Shown in pieces: positions 54,501 through 64,000 of a DNA stretch of 64,000 nucleotides (positions are counted from its first letter, which is position 1; every line of letters begins with the position of its first letter). Under the pieces are notes generated by a model that did not search any database, had not been told where the DNA came from, and was given only the letters and a program-made list of their open reading frames with translations. The stretch comes from Sciurus carolinensis (lineage: Eukaryota; Chordata; Mammalia; Rodentia; Sciuridae). Where the stretch lies: positions 71,999,440 to 72,063,439 of the forward strand of contig NC_062232.1 of NCBI RefSeq assembly GCF_902686445.1, written 5' to 3'. The position numbers were made by a program, and so were the translations under genes.

Positions 54501-56089
54501 ATCTTTTTGGATTGTTTCTTTTTTTCAATTTCACTGATTTTGGCTCTGGTTTCAATTATTTCCTGTTTTCTACTGTTTTTAGTGTTGATTTGTTCTTTTT
54601 CTAGGGCTTTGATGTAATCTTAGGTTATTTATTTGCTAACTTTCTATTGCTTTAATGAATGAACTCAATGCAATGAACTTTATTTTAACACAGCCTTCAT
54701 AGTGTCCCAGAGAGTTTGATACATTGTATTGCTCTTCTCATTTACCTATAATTATTGTTTTATGTCATCCCTGAGTTCTTTTGTTATTTAGTGGTCATTC
54801 AACAGTATGATATTTAGTTTACAGGTGTTAGAGTAGCCTCTTTTTTTATTTTACATTGATTTCTAGTTTCATTGCATTATCATCTGATAGAATGCAAGGT
54901 ATTATATCTATTTTTTGTATTTGCTAAGAGTTGCTTTGTGGCTTAAGTTATGGTCTATGTTAGAGAAGGATTTATGTGCTGCCGAGAAGAAAGTATATTC
55001 TGTCATTGATGGATGAAATAGTCTATATCTCTGTTAAGTTTAAATTATTAAATGTATTTTATAATTCTATACCGTCTTTATTTACTTTTTGTTTGGAGGA
55101 TCTATCCCATAGTAAGAGAGGTCTGTTAAAATTACCCAGTATTATTGTGTTGTGACCTGTTTGATTTGCGATATTGGGAAGGGCTCGTTTGATGTTTGTA
55201 AATGCTCCATTATTTGGGGCATAAATGCTTAAGATTATTATGTCCTTTTGATGTATGTTTCTCTTAAGTAGTATGAAATGTTCTTATTTTTCCTTTCTAA
55301 TTAATTTTAGCTTGAAGTCCATTTTATCTGATATGAGGATAGAAACCCCTGCTTGTTTACAAAAATCCATGTGAATGATTTTTTTCCCCATCCTTTTTCC
55401 TACAGTCTGTGGATGTCTCTGCCTATGAGGTGAGTCTCTTGGAGACAGCTTTTTGTTGGGTCTTGTTTTTTAATCCAATCTGCCAGTCTATGTCTTTGGA
55501 TTGATGAGATTAGGACATTTACATTCAATGTTATTATTGAAAAATAATTTTTTTTCCTTATCACTTTGATTTATTTCTGGTTTTGAATTTGAATTAGTTT
55601 CTCCATTGATTGACTACTGTACTTACTCCCTTTGCTGTTTTTCACTTTTACTTTTCATTTGTTCTTCATAAAATATGTAGTATGTTTTGTAGTGTAGGCT
55701 TTGTAGTTGTGAATTCTTTGAACATTTTTTTTTATCATGGAAGGTTTTCATTTTATTGTCAATTCTGAAGCTTAATTTTGCTGGGCATAATATTCTTGGT
55801 TGGCATCCATTTTTTTTCAGAACTTTGTATGTATTGTTTCAGGACCTCCTAGGTATGAGGGTGTGAGTTAAGAAATCAGCTAAGATCTCAATTGGTTTTC
55901 CTATAAATGGGACTGGCAATTTTACCCTGGCATCCTTAAGATTCTATCCTTATTTTATAGGTTAGGCATTTTCATAATACTGTTTTTTGGTGTAGGTCTC
56001 TTTTAGTTTTGTATACATGGGGTCCTGTAATTCTCCTGTATTTGATTTTCCATCTCATTTTTTTAGGTTTGAGAAATTTTCCAATATTA
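51528..56089 (-). mobile_element. Old L1, minus strand, 5'-truncated in ORF1
   Basis: About 4.6 kb. 3' UTR at left (51533 onward, C-rich block at about 51703-51780), ORF2 from about 51860 to 55520, inter-ORF region near 55550, and ORF1 C-terminal part to about 56089. Imperfect TSDs TACTTTTGACTTT (51515-51527) and TACTCTTGGCTTT (56090-56102). Substitution load is intermediate: open pieces are short (best 101 codons, 54350-54045, with the linker-RT boundary). Confidence 0.85.
51860..55520 (-). pseudogene. L1 ORF2 remnant, many breaks
   Basis: Minus-strand endonuclease, RT and C-terminal sequence in order. Cys-rich C-terminal motif WQGCGEKSILICC at about 52225-52190. The linker/RT start (ENLYSSITENLEDINKFLETY) lies at 54330-54260. 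The endonuclease side lies near 55000-55500. No domain is intact. Confidence 0.8.
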
Positions 56090-56102
56090 TACTCTTGGCT
56101 TT

Positions 56103-57064
56103 AAATGCTATAAGACAGCATATATATTTGGTTTTGTTAAATGTGATTTTTAGGAAATGTTAGTAAATGGAAAACAGTTTGAGATTGCTTTGTTTTTGGG
56201 TTTTTGTTTCTGGTTCACTGAAAGCAAGGTTAATAAGAGTTACAATTCTAAATAACAAATGTAATTCTATATCAACAAACACAAAAAATTCAATCTGCTT
56301 TTAACATGAAAAACTATATAAGTATTTCATCTTAATAAAAAGGAATAGTTGGCAAACTATAATCAGAATTTCATAAGGATTGTTTCAGAATTTAAATTTA
56401 AGAAAGTGTCATCAACTGATAAAAAGGATATAAAAATGTTACAGACATGGGAATATGTTTTGGTAAGGAAAATTAAAAGTAAAAAACAGTTTCTGAATGA
56501 GAAAGTAGTTTTGTATAGTAAAGTGATATATATTTGTCCTACAGTCCAAGATAAAAAAGAGAGGACAAAATTAAGAATGTAAACAAGTTGCAGAATATCT
56601 AAGTCATTTACAAAATGGTTGTGGAAGTTAAATCTCAAAATGTTTGCATATGTGTGATTAAGTTGGATGTAATTAACACAATCAGTTAAAGATCGGTATA
56701 GTTTTCTCTAAGTTCAAATATTAATGTAATGATATAAAACTAGAAACTAATTCTTTTACATTACAAACAACAACGATTTCTGAAAACATTGTCTTTCTCT
56801 TATTTATCAAGATAATTTCTTCTCTGCGTTAGGCTTTATTATATAGGAAAACTGGGGAAACTAAGTCTAAAAGAATTAGGGTTTATATCTGTCTTTTAAG
56901 TGATTTCTTTGTAATTCTGGTTACACAGTGACACCATGGATTCTAAATTACTTTAAAATTGAAACTAAGTTAATATAAGAACATCTGTGTAATTGTAATG
57001 CTAATATTACTGGCTTCTTTGTATATTAGCTATATTCATGTTAGACAAGTATAATAGTCTTTTA
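56103..57064. other. Unassigned AT-rich segment between two L1s
   Basis: Overlapping open frames of 77 and 91 codons on opposite strands at 56349-56638 have no recognisable domain. No repeat terminus seen. Confidence 0.45.
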
Positions 57065-57077
57065 AAAGTTTAACCTT
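57065..57077. repeat. TSD of twin-primed L1, left copy
   Basis: AAAGTTTAACCTT here versus AAAGTTTAATCTT at 61390-61402, one mismatch. Confidence 0.8.
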
Positions 57078-58082
57078 GATTTCGTCTACTATCCATTCAT
57101 CATTCAATAGTGTATTATTTAGTCTCCATGTGTTAGAGTAGCTTCTTTGTTTTATTTTATCATTGATTTCTAATTTCAGTTCATTAGGATCTAATAGAAT
57201 GTAGGGGATTATCTCCATTTTTTTGTATTTACTAAGAGCTGCTTTGTAGCATAAGATATGGTCTATTTTAGAGAAGGATACATGTGCTGCCAAGAAAAAT
57301 GTGTATTCACTGGTTGATGAATGAAATATTTGATATATGTCTGTTAAGTCTAAATTATTTATTGTATTATTTAGTTCTATAGTTCCTTTATTTAATTTTT
57401 GTTTAGAAGATCTGTCCAGTAGTGAGAGATGTGTGTTAAAGTCACCCAGTGTTATTGTGGCCTATTTGATACTTGATATTGAGAAGGGTTCTTTTGATGT
57501 ACATAGATCCTCCACTGTGGGGCATAAATATTTACAATCATTATATCTTGCTGATGTATAATTCCTTTCAGTAGATGAAATGCCCTTCTTTGTTGCTTTT
57601 GATTAGCTTTGACTTGAAGTCCACTTTATCTGATATGAGGATGGAAACCCCTGCTTGTTTATGCAAACCATATGAGTTATATGTATTTTCCCATCCTTTC
57701 ACCTTCAGTCTGTAGAGGTCTTTGCCTATGATGTGAGTCTCTTAGAGATGGTATGTTGTTGGATCTTGTTTTTTTAATCCAATCTGCCTACGTTTTTTGA
57801 TTGATGAGTTTAGGTCATAAAATTAAAGGGTATCGTTGAGATATGATTTGTATTCCTGGTCTTTTTGGTTTATTTCTGACTTTTAATTTAGTTTCTCCTT
57901 TGACTATTCCATTAATATAATTCCTCCCTTTGCTGGTTTTCATGTTATCCTCATGGAATATTTTGTTAAGAATGTTCTATAGTGCAGACTTTCTAGTTAT
58001 AAATTCTTTTAATTTTGGTTTATCATGGATGGTTTTATTTCATCTTCAAATCTGTAACTCAATTTTGTGGGATATAAAAATC
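57078..58082 (-). pseudogene. Inverted L1 ORF1 end and endonuclease
   Basis: Minus-strand remnants of the ORF1 C-terminus (near 58000), inter-ORF region and ORF2 endonuclease (about 57850-57300), then NDEWIVDEIKVK near 57120. Stops throughout. It was inverted as part of the same insertion as the plus-strand ORF2 that follows. Confidence 0.8.
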
Positions 58083-60924
58083 TTGGTTTGCATAAAATGA
58101 ATAGTAGAAGAAATCAAAGATGAAATGAAAAAATACTTAGTGGTAAATGAGAATACTGATCCAACATACCAAAATCTCTGGGACGCTATGTCCAGTACTA
58201 AGAGAAAAATTCATTGTATTGAGCTCATTTATTAAAAGAATAAAAAGTCAACAAATAAATGACCTAAAATTATATCTCAAAGCCCTAGAAAAAGAAGAGC
58301 GAATCAACACCACTAACAGTAGAATACAGGAAATAAAATCAGAGCTGAAATCAATGAAATTGAAACAAAATAAACATTTGAAAAAATTGGCAAAACAAAA
58401 AGTTGGTTCTTTGAACAAATTGATGAAATTGATAAACCCCTAGCCATGCTAATGAAGAGAAAAAGAGAGAAAACCCAAATTATTAAAATATGTGTTAAAA
58501 AGGAAATATCGCAATGGACACAACTGAAATGCAGAAGATAATCAGAAACTATTTTGAAAATTTATACTCCAATAAAATAGAAAATATTGAAGACATTGAC
58601 AAATTTCCACAGACATATGACCTACCTCAACTGACTCAGGAGGTCACACATGATTTAAAAATAACAATTTCAAGTAATAAAACAAAATGCCTTCAAAAGT
58701 CTACCAGTTAAGAAAAGTCCAGGACCAGATGGATTCTCAGCTGAGTTCTACAAAACCTTCAAAGAAGAATTAACACCAATACTCCTCAAATTATTCCATG
58801 AAATATAAAAGGAGGGAAACCCTCTAAACTCATTCTATATTAATAACACCCTGATACGAAACCAGACAAAGACAAATCATGAAAAGAGAACTTCAGACCA
58901 ATATACCTGATGAACATAAATGCAACACTTCTCAATAAAATTCTGGCAAATTGCATACAAACACATATTAAAAAGATAGTGCACCATGATCACGTGGGGT
59001 TCATCCCAAGGATGCAGGGGTGGTTCAACATATAGAAAACAAAAAACATAATTCATCTTAACAATAGACTTAAAAACAAGAATCATATGATCATCTCAAT
59101 AGATGCAGAGAAAGCATTTGACAAAATCACCACATCATGTTCAAAACACTAGAAAAACTAGAGATTGTAGGAACATAGCAACATCATCAAAGCCATATAT
59201 GATAAACTCAAGGTCAACATAATTCTAAATGGAGAAAAACTAGAACAAGAAAAGAATGCCCTCTTTCATCACTTTTTTTTTCATTGTCCTCAAAACTCTA
59301 GTCAGAGCAATTAGAAAGAAGAAAGAAATTAAATATATATAAATAGGTAAATAGACTCAAATTATCACTATTTGCTGAGGACATGATTCTATATTTAGAA
59401 GATCCAAAAAATTCCACAAGAAAACTTCTAAAAGTCATAACTGAATTCATCAAAGAAGCAGAATATAAAATCAATACCCATAAATCAAATTAATTACTAT
59501 ACATCAGTAAAGAATCCACTGAAAAAGAAATAAAGAAAACCACCCCATTCACAGTAACCTCTGAAGAAAAAATACTTGGGAATCAATCTAACAAAAGAGG
59601 TGAAAGACCTCTACAATGAAAACTACAGAACACTAAAGAAAGAAATTGAAGACCTTAGAAGATGGAAAGACCTCCCATGCTCCTGGATAGGCAGAATTAA
59701 TATTGTCAAAATAGCTATACTATCAAAAATGTTACATAGATTTAATGCAATTCCTATTAAAAATCCCAATTAAATTCTTCATAAAACTAGAAAAAGAAAT
59801 TATGAAATTCATTTGGAAAAATAAGAGGCCAAGAATAGCCAAAGAAATCCTTAGCAAGAAAAGTGAAGCAGGAGGCAACATGATACCATACCTCAAACTA
59901 TACTACAGAGCTATAGTAATAAAAATAGCATGGTATTGGCACCAAAACAGATATGTAGACCAATGGTACAGAATAGAAGACACAGAGACAAACCCACATA
60001 AATACAGTTATCTCATACTAGACAAAGGTGCTAAAAATATTCACTGGAGAAAAGATAGCCTATTTAGCAAATGGTACTGGGTTAAATGGAAAGTCACATG
60101 TAACAAAATGAAATTAAACCTTTATCTCTCACCTTGCATGAAACTCAACTCAAAGTGGATCAAAGACTTAGGCAGTAGAACAGAGACCCTTCAACTACTA
60201 GAAGAAAAAGTAGGCACAAATCTTCACCATTTCGACCTATGATCTGACTTCCTTAACAAGACCCCTAAAGCACAAGAAGTTAAATCGAGAATCAATAAAT
60301 GGGATGGATTCACACTAAAAAGCTTCTTCTCAGCAAAAGGAATGATCAATAATATGAAGAGAGAACCTACAGATTGGGAGAAAATCTGTACCACATGCAC
60401 CTCAGATAAAGCATTAATCTCTAGGATATATAAAGAACTCAGAAAACTTACCCCTTCCCAAAGAAAAACATAACCCAATCAATACATTGTCTAAGGAACT
60501 CAACAGACAATTCACAAAAGATATACAATCGATCAACAAATATATGAAAAAATGTTCAACATCTCTAGCAATTGTAGAAATGCAAATCAAAACTACTCTT
60601 AGATTTCATCTCACTCAAATCAGAATGGCAATTATCAGGAATACAACCAACAGTAAATGTTGGTGAAGATGTGAGGAAAAAGGTCCACTTACACATTGCT
60701 GGTGGGAATGCAAAATGGTGCACCCATTATGGAAAGCAGTATGGAGATTTCTCAGAAAAGTTGGAATAGAACCACCATTTGACCTAGTTATACCACTCCT
60801 TGGTTTATACCCAACTGACTTAAAATCAACATACTACAGTGATGCAGTTACATCAATGTTTATAGCAACTCAATTCACAATAGCTAAACTATGGAACCAA
60901 CCTAGGTTCCCTTCAACAGATTAA
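58083..60924 (+). pseudogene. L1 ORF2 linker, RT and C-terminus, frameshifted
   Basis: Open pieces: 58147-58443 (linker), 58514-58711 ([20 protein letters not shown]), 59576-59773 ([20 protein letters not shown]), 59745-60242 (thumb region, [18 protein letters not shown]) and 60715-60924 (C-terminus after the Cys-rich motif). RT palm sequence between 58900 and 59400 is present but not open; TTTGCTGAGGACATGATTC near 59369 corresponds to FAEDMI, so the second catalytic position of F/YADD also appears changed from D-D. Confidence 0.85.
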
Positions 60925-61402
60925 TGGATAAAGAAAATATGGTATTCCATTGTGTAATGGAATACTACTCAACTTTAAAGAGGAATGAAATTATGGCATT
61001 TGCTGGTAAATGGATGGAGTTGGAGAGTATCATGCTAAGTGAAATAAGCCAAACCCAAAAAACCAAAGGCTGAATGTTTTCTCTGATATGTGGATGCTGA
61101 TTCATAGTAAGGGATGAGGGATAAGGTAAAATAGAATTACTTTATATTAGGTAGAGGAGAATGAAGTAGGGAAGGAGTATGGAAATAGGAAGAATAGTAG
61201 AGTGAAATAGACATTATTACCTCATGTACATATATGTCTACATAACTGATGTGATCCTACAATATGTATAATCAGAAAAATGAGAAATTATACTTCATTT
61301 ATATATGATCTATCAAAATGTATAAATGCATTCTACTGTCATGTGCAACTAATTAGAACAAATAAGAAATTTAAAAAAAATTTTTAAACAAAGTTTAATC
61401 TT

Positions 61403-61884
61403 AGGAGAGCAATTTACCCAGCTGGTATTCCCCAAACTAAAGTTATTTGTAATGATAACCTGCTTCAGAATTATATAAAAATAGCATATTTAGATGGGGA
61501 TCAATTGGGAATCAAATGTACTTTTGGAAGGTAATAAGGACAGCCTGATATGTGTAAAGGCTAACAATATGAAACATGACAATATTTTGTTACTATTTTC
61601 ACAAAATTAAGAGCTCTCTCAAACTTTTTGTTTTACATGTAATATTATGTTAATTAATATTCAGAAAGACTTGGGAAACAATATATTAGAAATATGTAGA
61701 ATGATTTTTTTCAAAAAGAAAAGGTCAGCTTCAAAAATAAAAAATACATTAAGATTTGTCAGACAGCCAACCTAACCTGATGTAAGGCTCTACCTCCCAA
61801 CCTACTCCATGTTAGGATGCCTCCAAACTGGTTAAAAAAAAAAGTCCTACAGAGAAGAAAATAATAAACCCAGATAGCTTGCTA
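61403..61884. other. Unassigned AT-rich segment
   Basis: Continues the segment interrupted by the two L1s. No gene or repeat recognised. Confidence 0.4.
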
Positions 61885-63782
61885 AAGATAAGTGGAATTA
61901 ATATTTAAAATGACCTTAGTACCCAAAGTGGTAAATTCAATGCAATCCCCAAGAGAATGCCAATGCTATTCTTCACAGAACAAAAAAATTAATCGTAAAA
62001 TTCATATAGAAGAACAAAAGATACAGAATGATGAAAGCAATCCATTGCAAAATGGGTAAATCTGGAGGCATCACAATGCATATTTTATACTGCAAAGCCA
62101 TATTTAAAAAGCTGAATTGTACAGAATAAAAATAAACACATTGACCAATAGAACAGAGTAGAACACACACAGACAAACACAAACAACTATAATCAGATTC
62201 TTGGCAATGTTGCCAAAAACATACATTGGATAAAAGACAGCCTCTTTTCAAATAATGCTAGAAAAACTAGATACCTACATACAAAATATGGAAGCTAAAA
62301 GCCTGTCACTCACTGTGGGTATCTCTCAGCCACGTCCCTCGTGGATGTGAAAAGGGTTAATTGCCAGAGGATGATGTTGGCTATAAATCAATTACCCATA
62401 AACTTATCTAATCAATAAACACACAAGAGCCAATATTCTTTTTAAATGAGAGGGAGCATGACACGTCTGACCATACCAGTTCTGGCCTCTAACAACATGG
62501 AGTAAGCCCAACTCTCCCTTATTTATAGCAAACAGGTAAAGGGGGCCAAGACTGGGAGGGGCTTCTTCTGTTATGAACAGGATAGGGTTGAGTTAGGGGA
62601 ACATTGCAGAAGCAGACAGGGAAACACTCCCACAGTGCCACATACTCCTCCCTCTCCCCCAGCAATCTAGGACAGACCTCCATATCTGCCAGTTCCAGGA
62701 AGTCAGACCTCTGCATCATGAGGCTCCACCTAGTCTGATTCTGCTAGATAAGGATGGCTTTCCACAACTCACCTTGCACAAAAGCCAGCTCAAAGTATAT
62801 CAGAGACCTAGGAATAAGACCAGAGACTGCAATTTCTAGGAAAAAAAAAAAAAGAGAGAGAGAGAGAAACCAGCATCTAGCCACAAGCAGCAAATTCCTC
62901 AATAAGATTTCTACAGCTCAGGAAATAATAACAAAATGAAAAAATGGGAAGGCTTTAAACTTAAAAAGTGTCTGCTCAGCAAAGGAAAATATTAAAATAA
63001 TCAAGAGAGATCCTACAGAATGGGAGAAAATTTTTGCCAGCTACTATTCTGACAGATGATTAATATCCCAAATATTTGAAAGCCCAAAAGACTTAACACC
63101 AAAAAAATCAAATAACAACTTCATTCCAAGTGCAAAAAACTAAACAGTAATTCTTGAAAGAAGTACAAATAGACAGTAATTTTATCAATAAATGTTCAAC
63201 ATCTTTAGACATCATAGAAATGAAAATCAAAACTATGCTGAGATTTCAACTCATTCCCGTCAAAATGGCAATGAAGAACATAAATAAAAATAAATTTTAA
63301 AAAATTGGATACATACCAAGGATGGCATAACTGGATCATATGGCAGTTCTATTTTTAAATTTTGAGGAAACGCCATACTGCCTTTTATATTGATTGTACT
63401 GAGATACATGCATACTCATGTTTATCACTATTGTTTATTCACAATAAACAAATTATGAAATCAGCCTAGGTGTCCATCAACTAGTAAATGGATCTAGACA
63501 CTGTATGTGTATACATGGAGTTTTATTCTACCATGAAAAAGACAAATGTCATGTGCTTTCTCTCTTATGTGGAAGACAGCAAGAAAGAAAAAAAGGAAGA
63601 GTGGCATTTCATATAAATATAAGGGAGACCATTATACTAAAGGAAGTTAGTCAGGGGGAGGGAAGATGGAAGAGCAAGAGAAAGTATGAGAAATTAAATT
63701 TGATTAAATTATGTTATTTGAATGTATAAACAGACCACAAAAAATCATATTTTTGGATTAATATGCATCAATAAAAATAAAA
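61885..63782 (+). mobile_element. Old L1M, plus strand, split by a solo LTR
   Basis: ORF2 C-terminal half in plus orientation: TTCAATGCAATCCCCAAGAG, GGAGGCATCACAATGC, then after the LTR TTGCACAAAAGCCAGCTCAA, AAAATTTTTGCCAGCTACTA, CCTAGGTGTCCATCAACTAG, and a terminal GA-rich 3' UTR ending ATGCATCAATAAAAATAAAA. Highly mutated. An A/GA tract lies at 62840-62866. Confidence 0.75.
62314..62766 (-). mobile_element. Solo LTR with perfect 6-bp TSD
   Basis: 453 bp with TGTGG...CCACA termini, flanked by ACTCAC at 62308-62313 and 62767-62772. The flanking old L1 is continuous across it. A 6-bp TSD suggests a class II (ERVK-like) element, though its sequence is unlike the provirus LTRs at 41600/45046. 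Orientation is taken as minus because of TATAAATAAGGGAGAG on that strand (about 62526-62511) with T/G-rich sequence downstream; an AATAAA on the plus strand leaves some doubt. Confidence 0.82.
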
Positions 63783-64000
63783 TCTAAAAATAACAGATTA
63801 TAATAATTATTTTATTAATATACTTGATTTCTCTCAGAAGCAATTTTTAATTTCATATAGAAAAATTATCACAGATAAATATCTGGTCTACTGTTAATTG
63901 TATATTATTTAAAAATATTCAGCAGTGCATATTTAATCTATTTGGAAAATTTACATTTCTAAGAATGAGACAAGGTTTATTGGCATAAAATATACAACCA
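63783..64000. other. AT-rich end of window, nothing recognised
   Basis: About 220 bp without an identified feature. Confidence 0.5.

Larger units (their letters stand above)
57078..61389 (+). mobile_element. L1 with inverted 5' segment (twin priming), plus strand
   Basis: From about 58083 to 61389 it is plus-strand L1: ORF2 from just after the endonuclease through RT and C-terminus, 3' UTR and A-rich tail. From 57078 to about 58082 it is minus-strand L1 covering the ORF1 end (at the junction) through the endonuclease to NDEWIVDEIK (at the outer end). The plus part begins IVEEIKDEMKKYL, i.e. exactly where the inverted part stops. This arrangement, with TSDs outside, is the twin-priming signature. 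Confidence 0.88.

Overview
This 64 kb window is AT-rich mammalian nuclear DNA made almost entirely of transposable elements. No host protein-coding gene, tRNA, rRNA or CRISPR array could be supported. The SINE content points to a squirrel-family rodent (Sciuridae): tRNA-derived ID elements and composite B1-ID elements, where a 7SL-derived left part is joined to an ID right part. Abundant L1s and rodent-type MaLR, ERVL and class II ERV remnants fit this. The species is an inference.

Layout. 1-1849: gag, tRNA-Leu primer-binding site and 5' LTR of an ERVL element, all on the minus strand. 1855-5250: old minus-strand L1 carrying SINE insertions. 5.2-10.5 kb: microsatellite, an ancient repeat and old plus-strand L1M pieces. 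10504-13619: young 5'-truncated minus-strand L1 with a 14-bp target-site duplication (TSD). 13.6-16.3 kb: the longest stretch with little recognisable content. 16.3-17.8 kb: old L1M with a MaLR solo LTR. 17784-27765: an old minus-strand L1 split by two later L1s, one twin-primed (18123-19197) and one essentially full-length (19315-25940). 27.8-30.4 kb: SINEs and a possible old L1 5' region.

31.6-41.4 kb is best read as one decayed minus-strand ERVL provirus (5' LTR near 41.4 kb, gag, pol, 3' LTR start at 32012). It is broken by a 3.2 kb plus-strand MaLR element (35879-39079) and several SINEs. 41600-45396 is a deleted class II (betaretrovirus/IAP-like) provirus on the minus strand with a perfect 6-bp TSD, two LTRs, a dUTPase-protease frame and reverse transcriptase (RT) and integrase fragments. 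A class I-type solo LTR (43361-43766, 4-bp TSD) lies inside its RT.

45.4-51.5 kb holds a SINE, old L1M pieces, two MaLR LTR stubs and an LTR-like GC-rich block. 51528-56089 is an old minus-strand L1. 57078-61389 is a plus-strand L1 with an inverted 5' segment (twin priming). 61885-63782 is an old plus-strand L1 interrupted by a solo LTR (62314-62766) with a perfect 6-bp TSD.

All recognisable coding sequence belongs to retroelements and is broken by frameshifts, stops or deletions. The insertion order can be read from nested TSDs. The most notable structures are the tandem ~67-bp units in the 5' UTR of the full-length L1, the two twin-priming events, and the LTR-within-provirus nest. All identifications were made by eye from sequence motifs and remembered family features; no database search was run.
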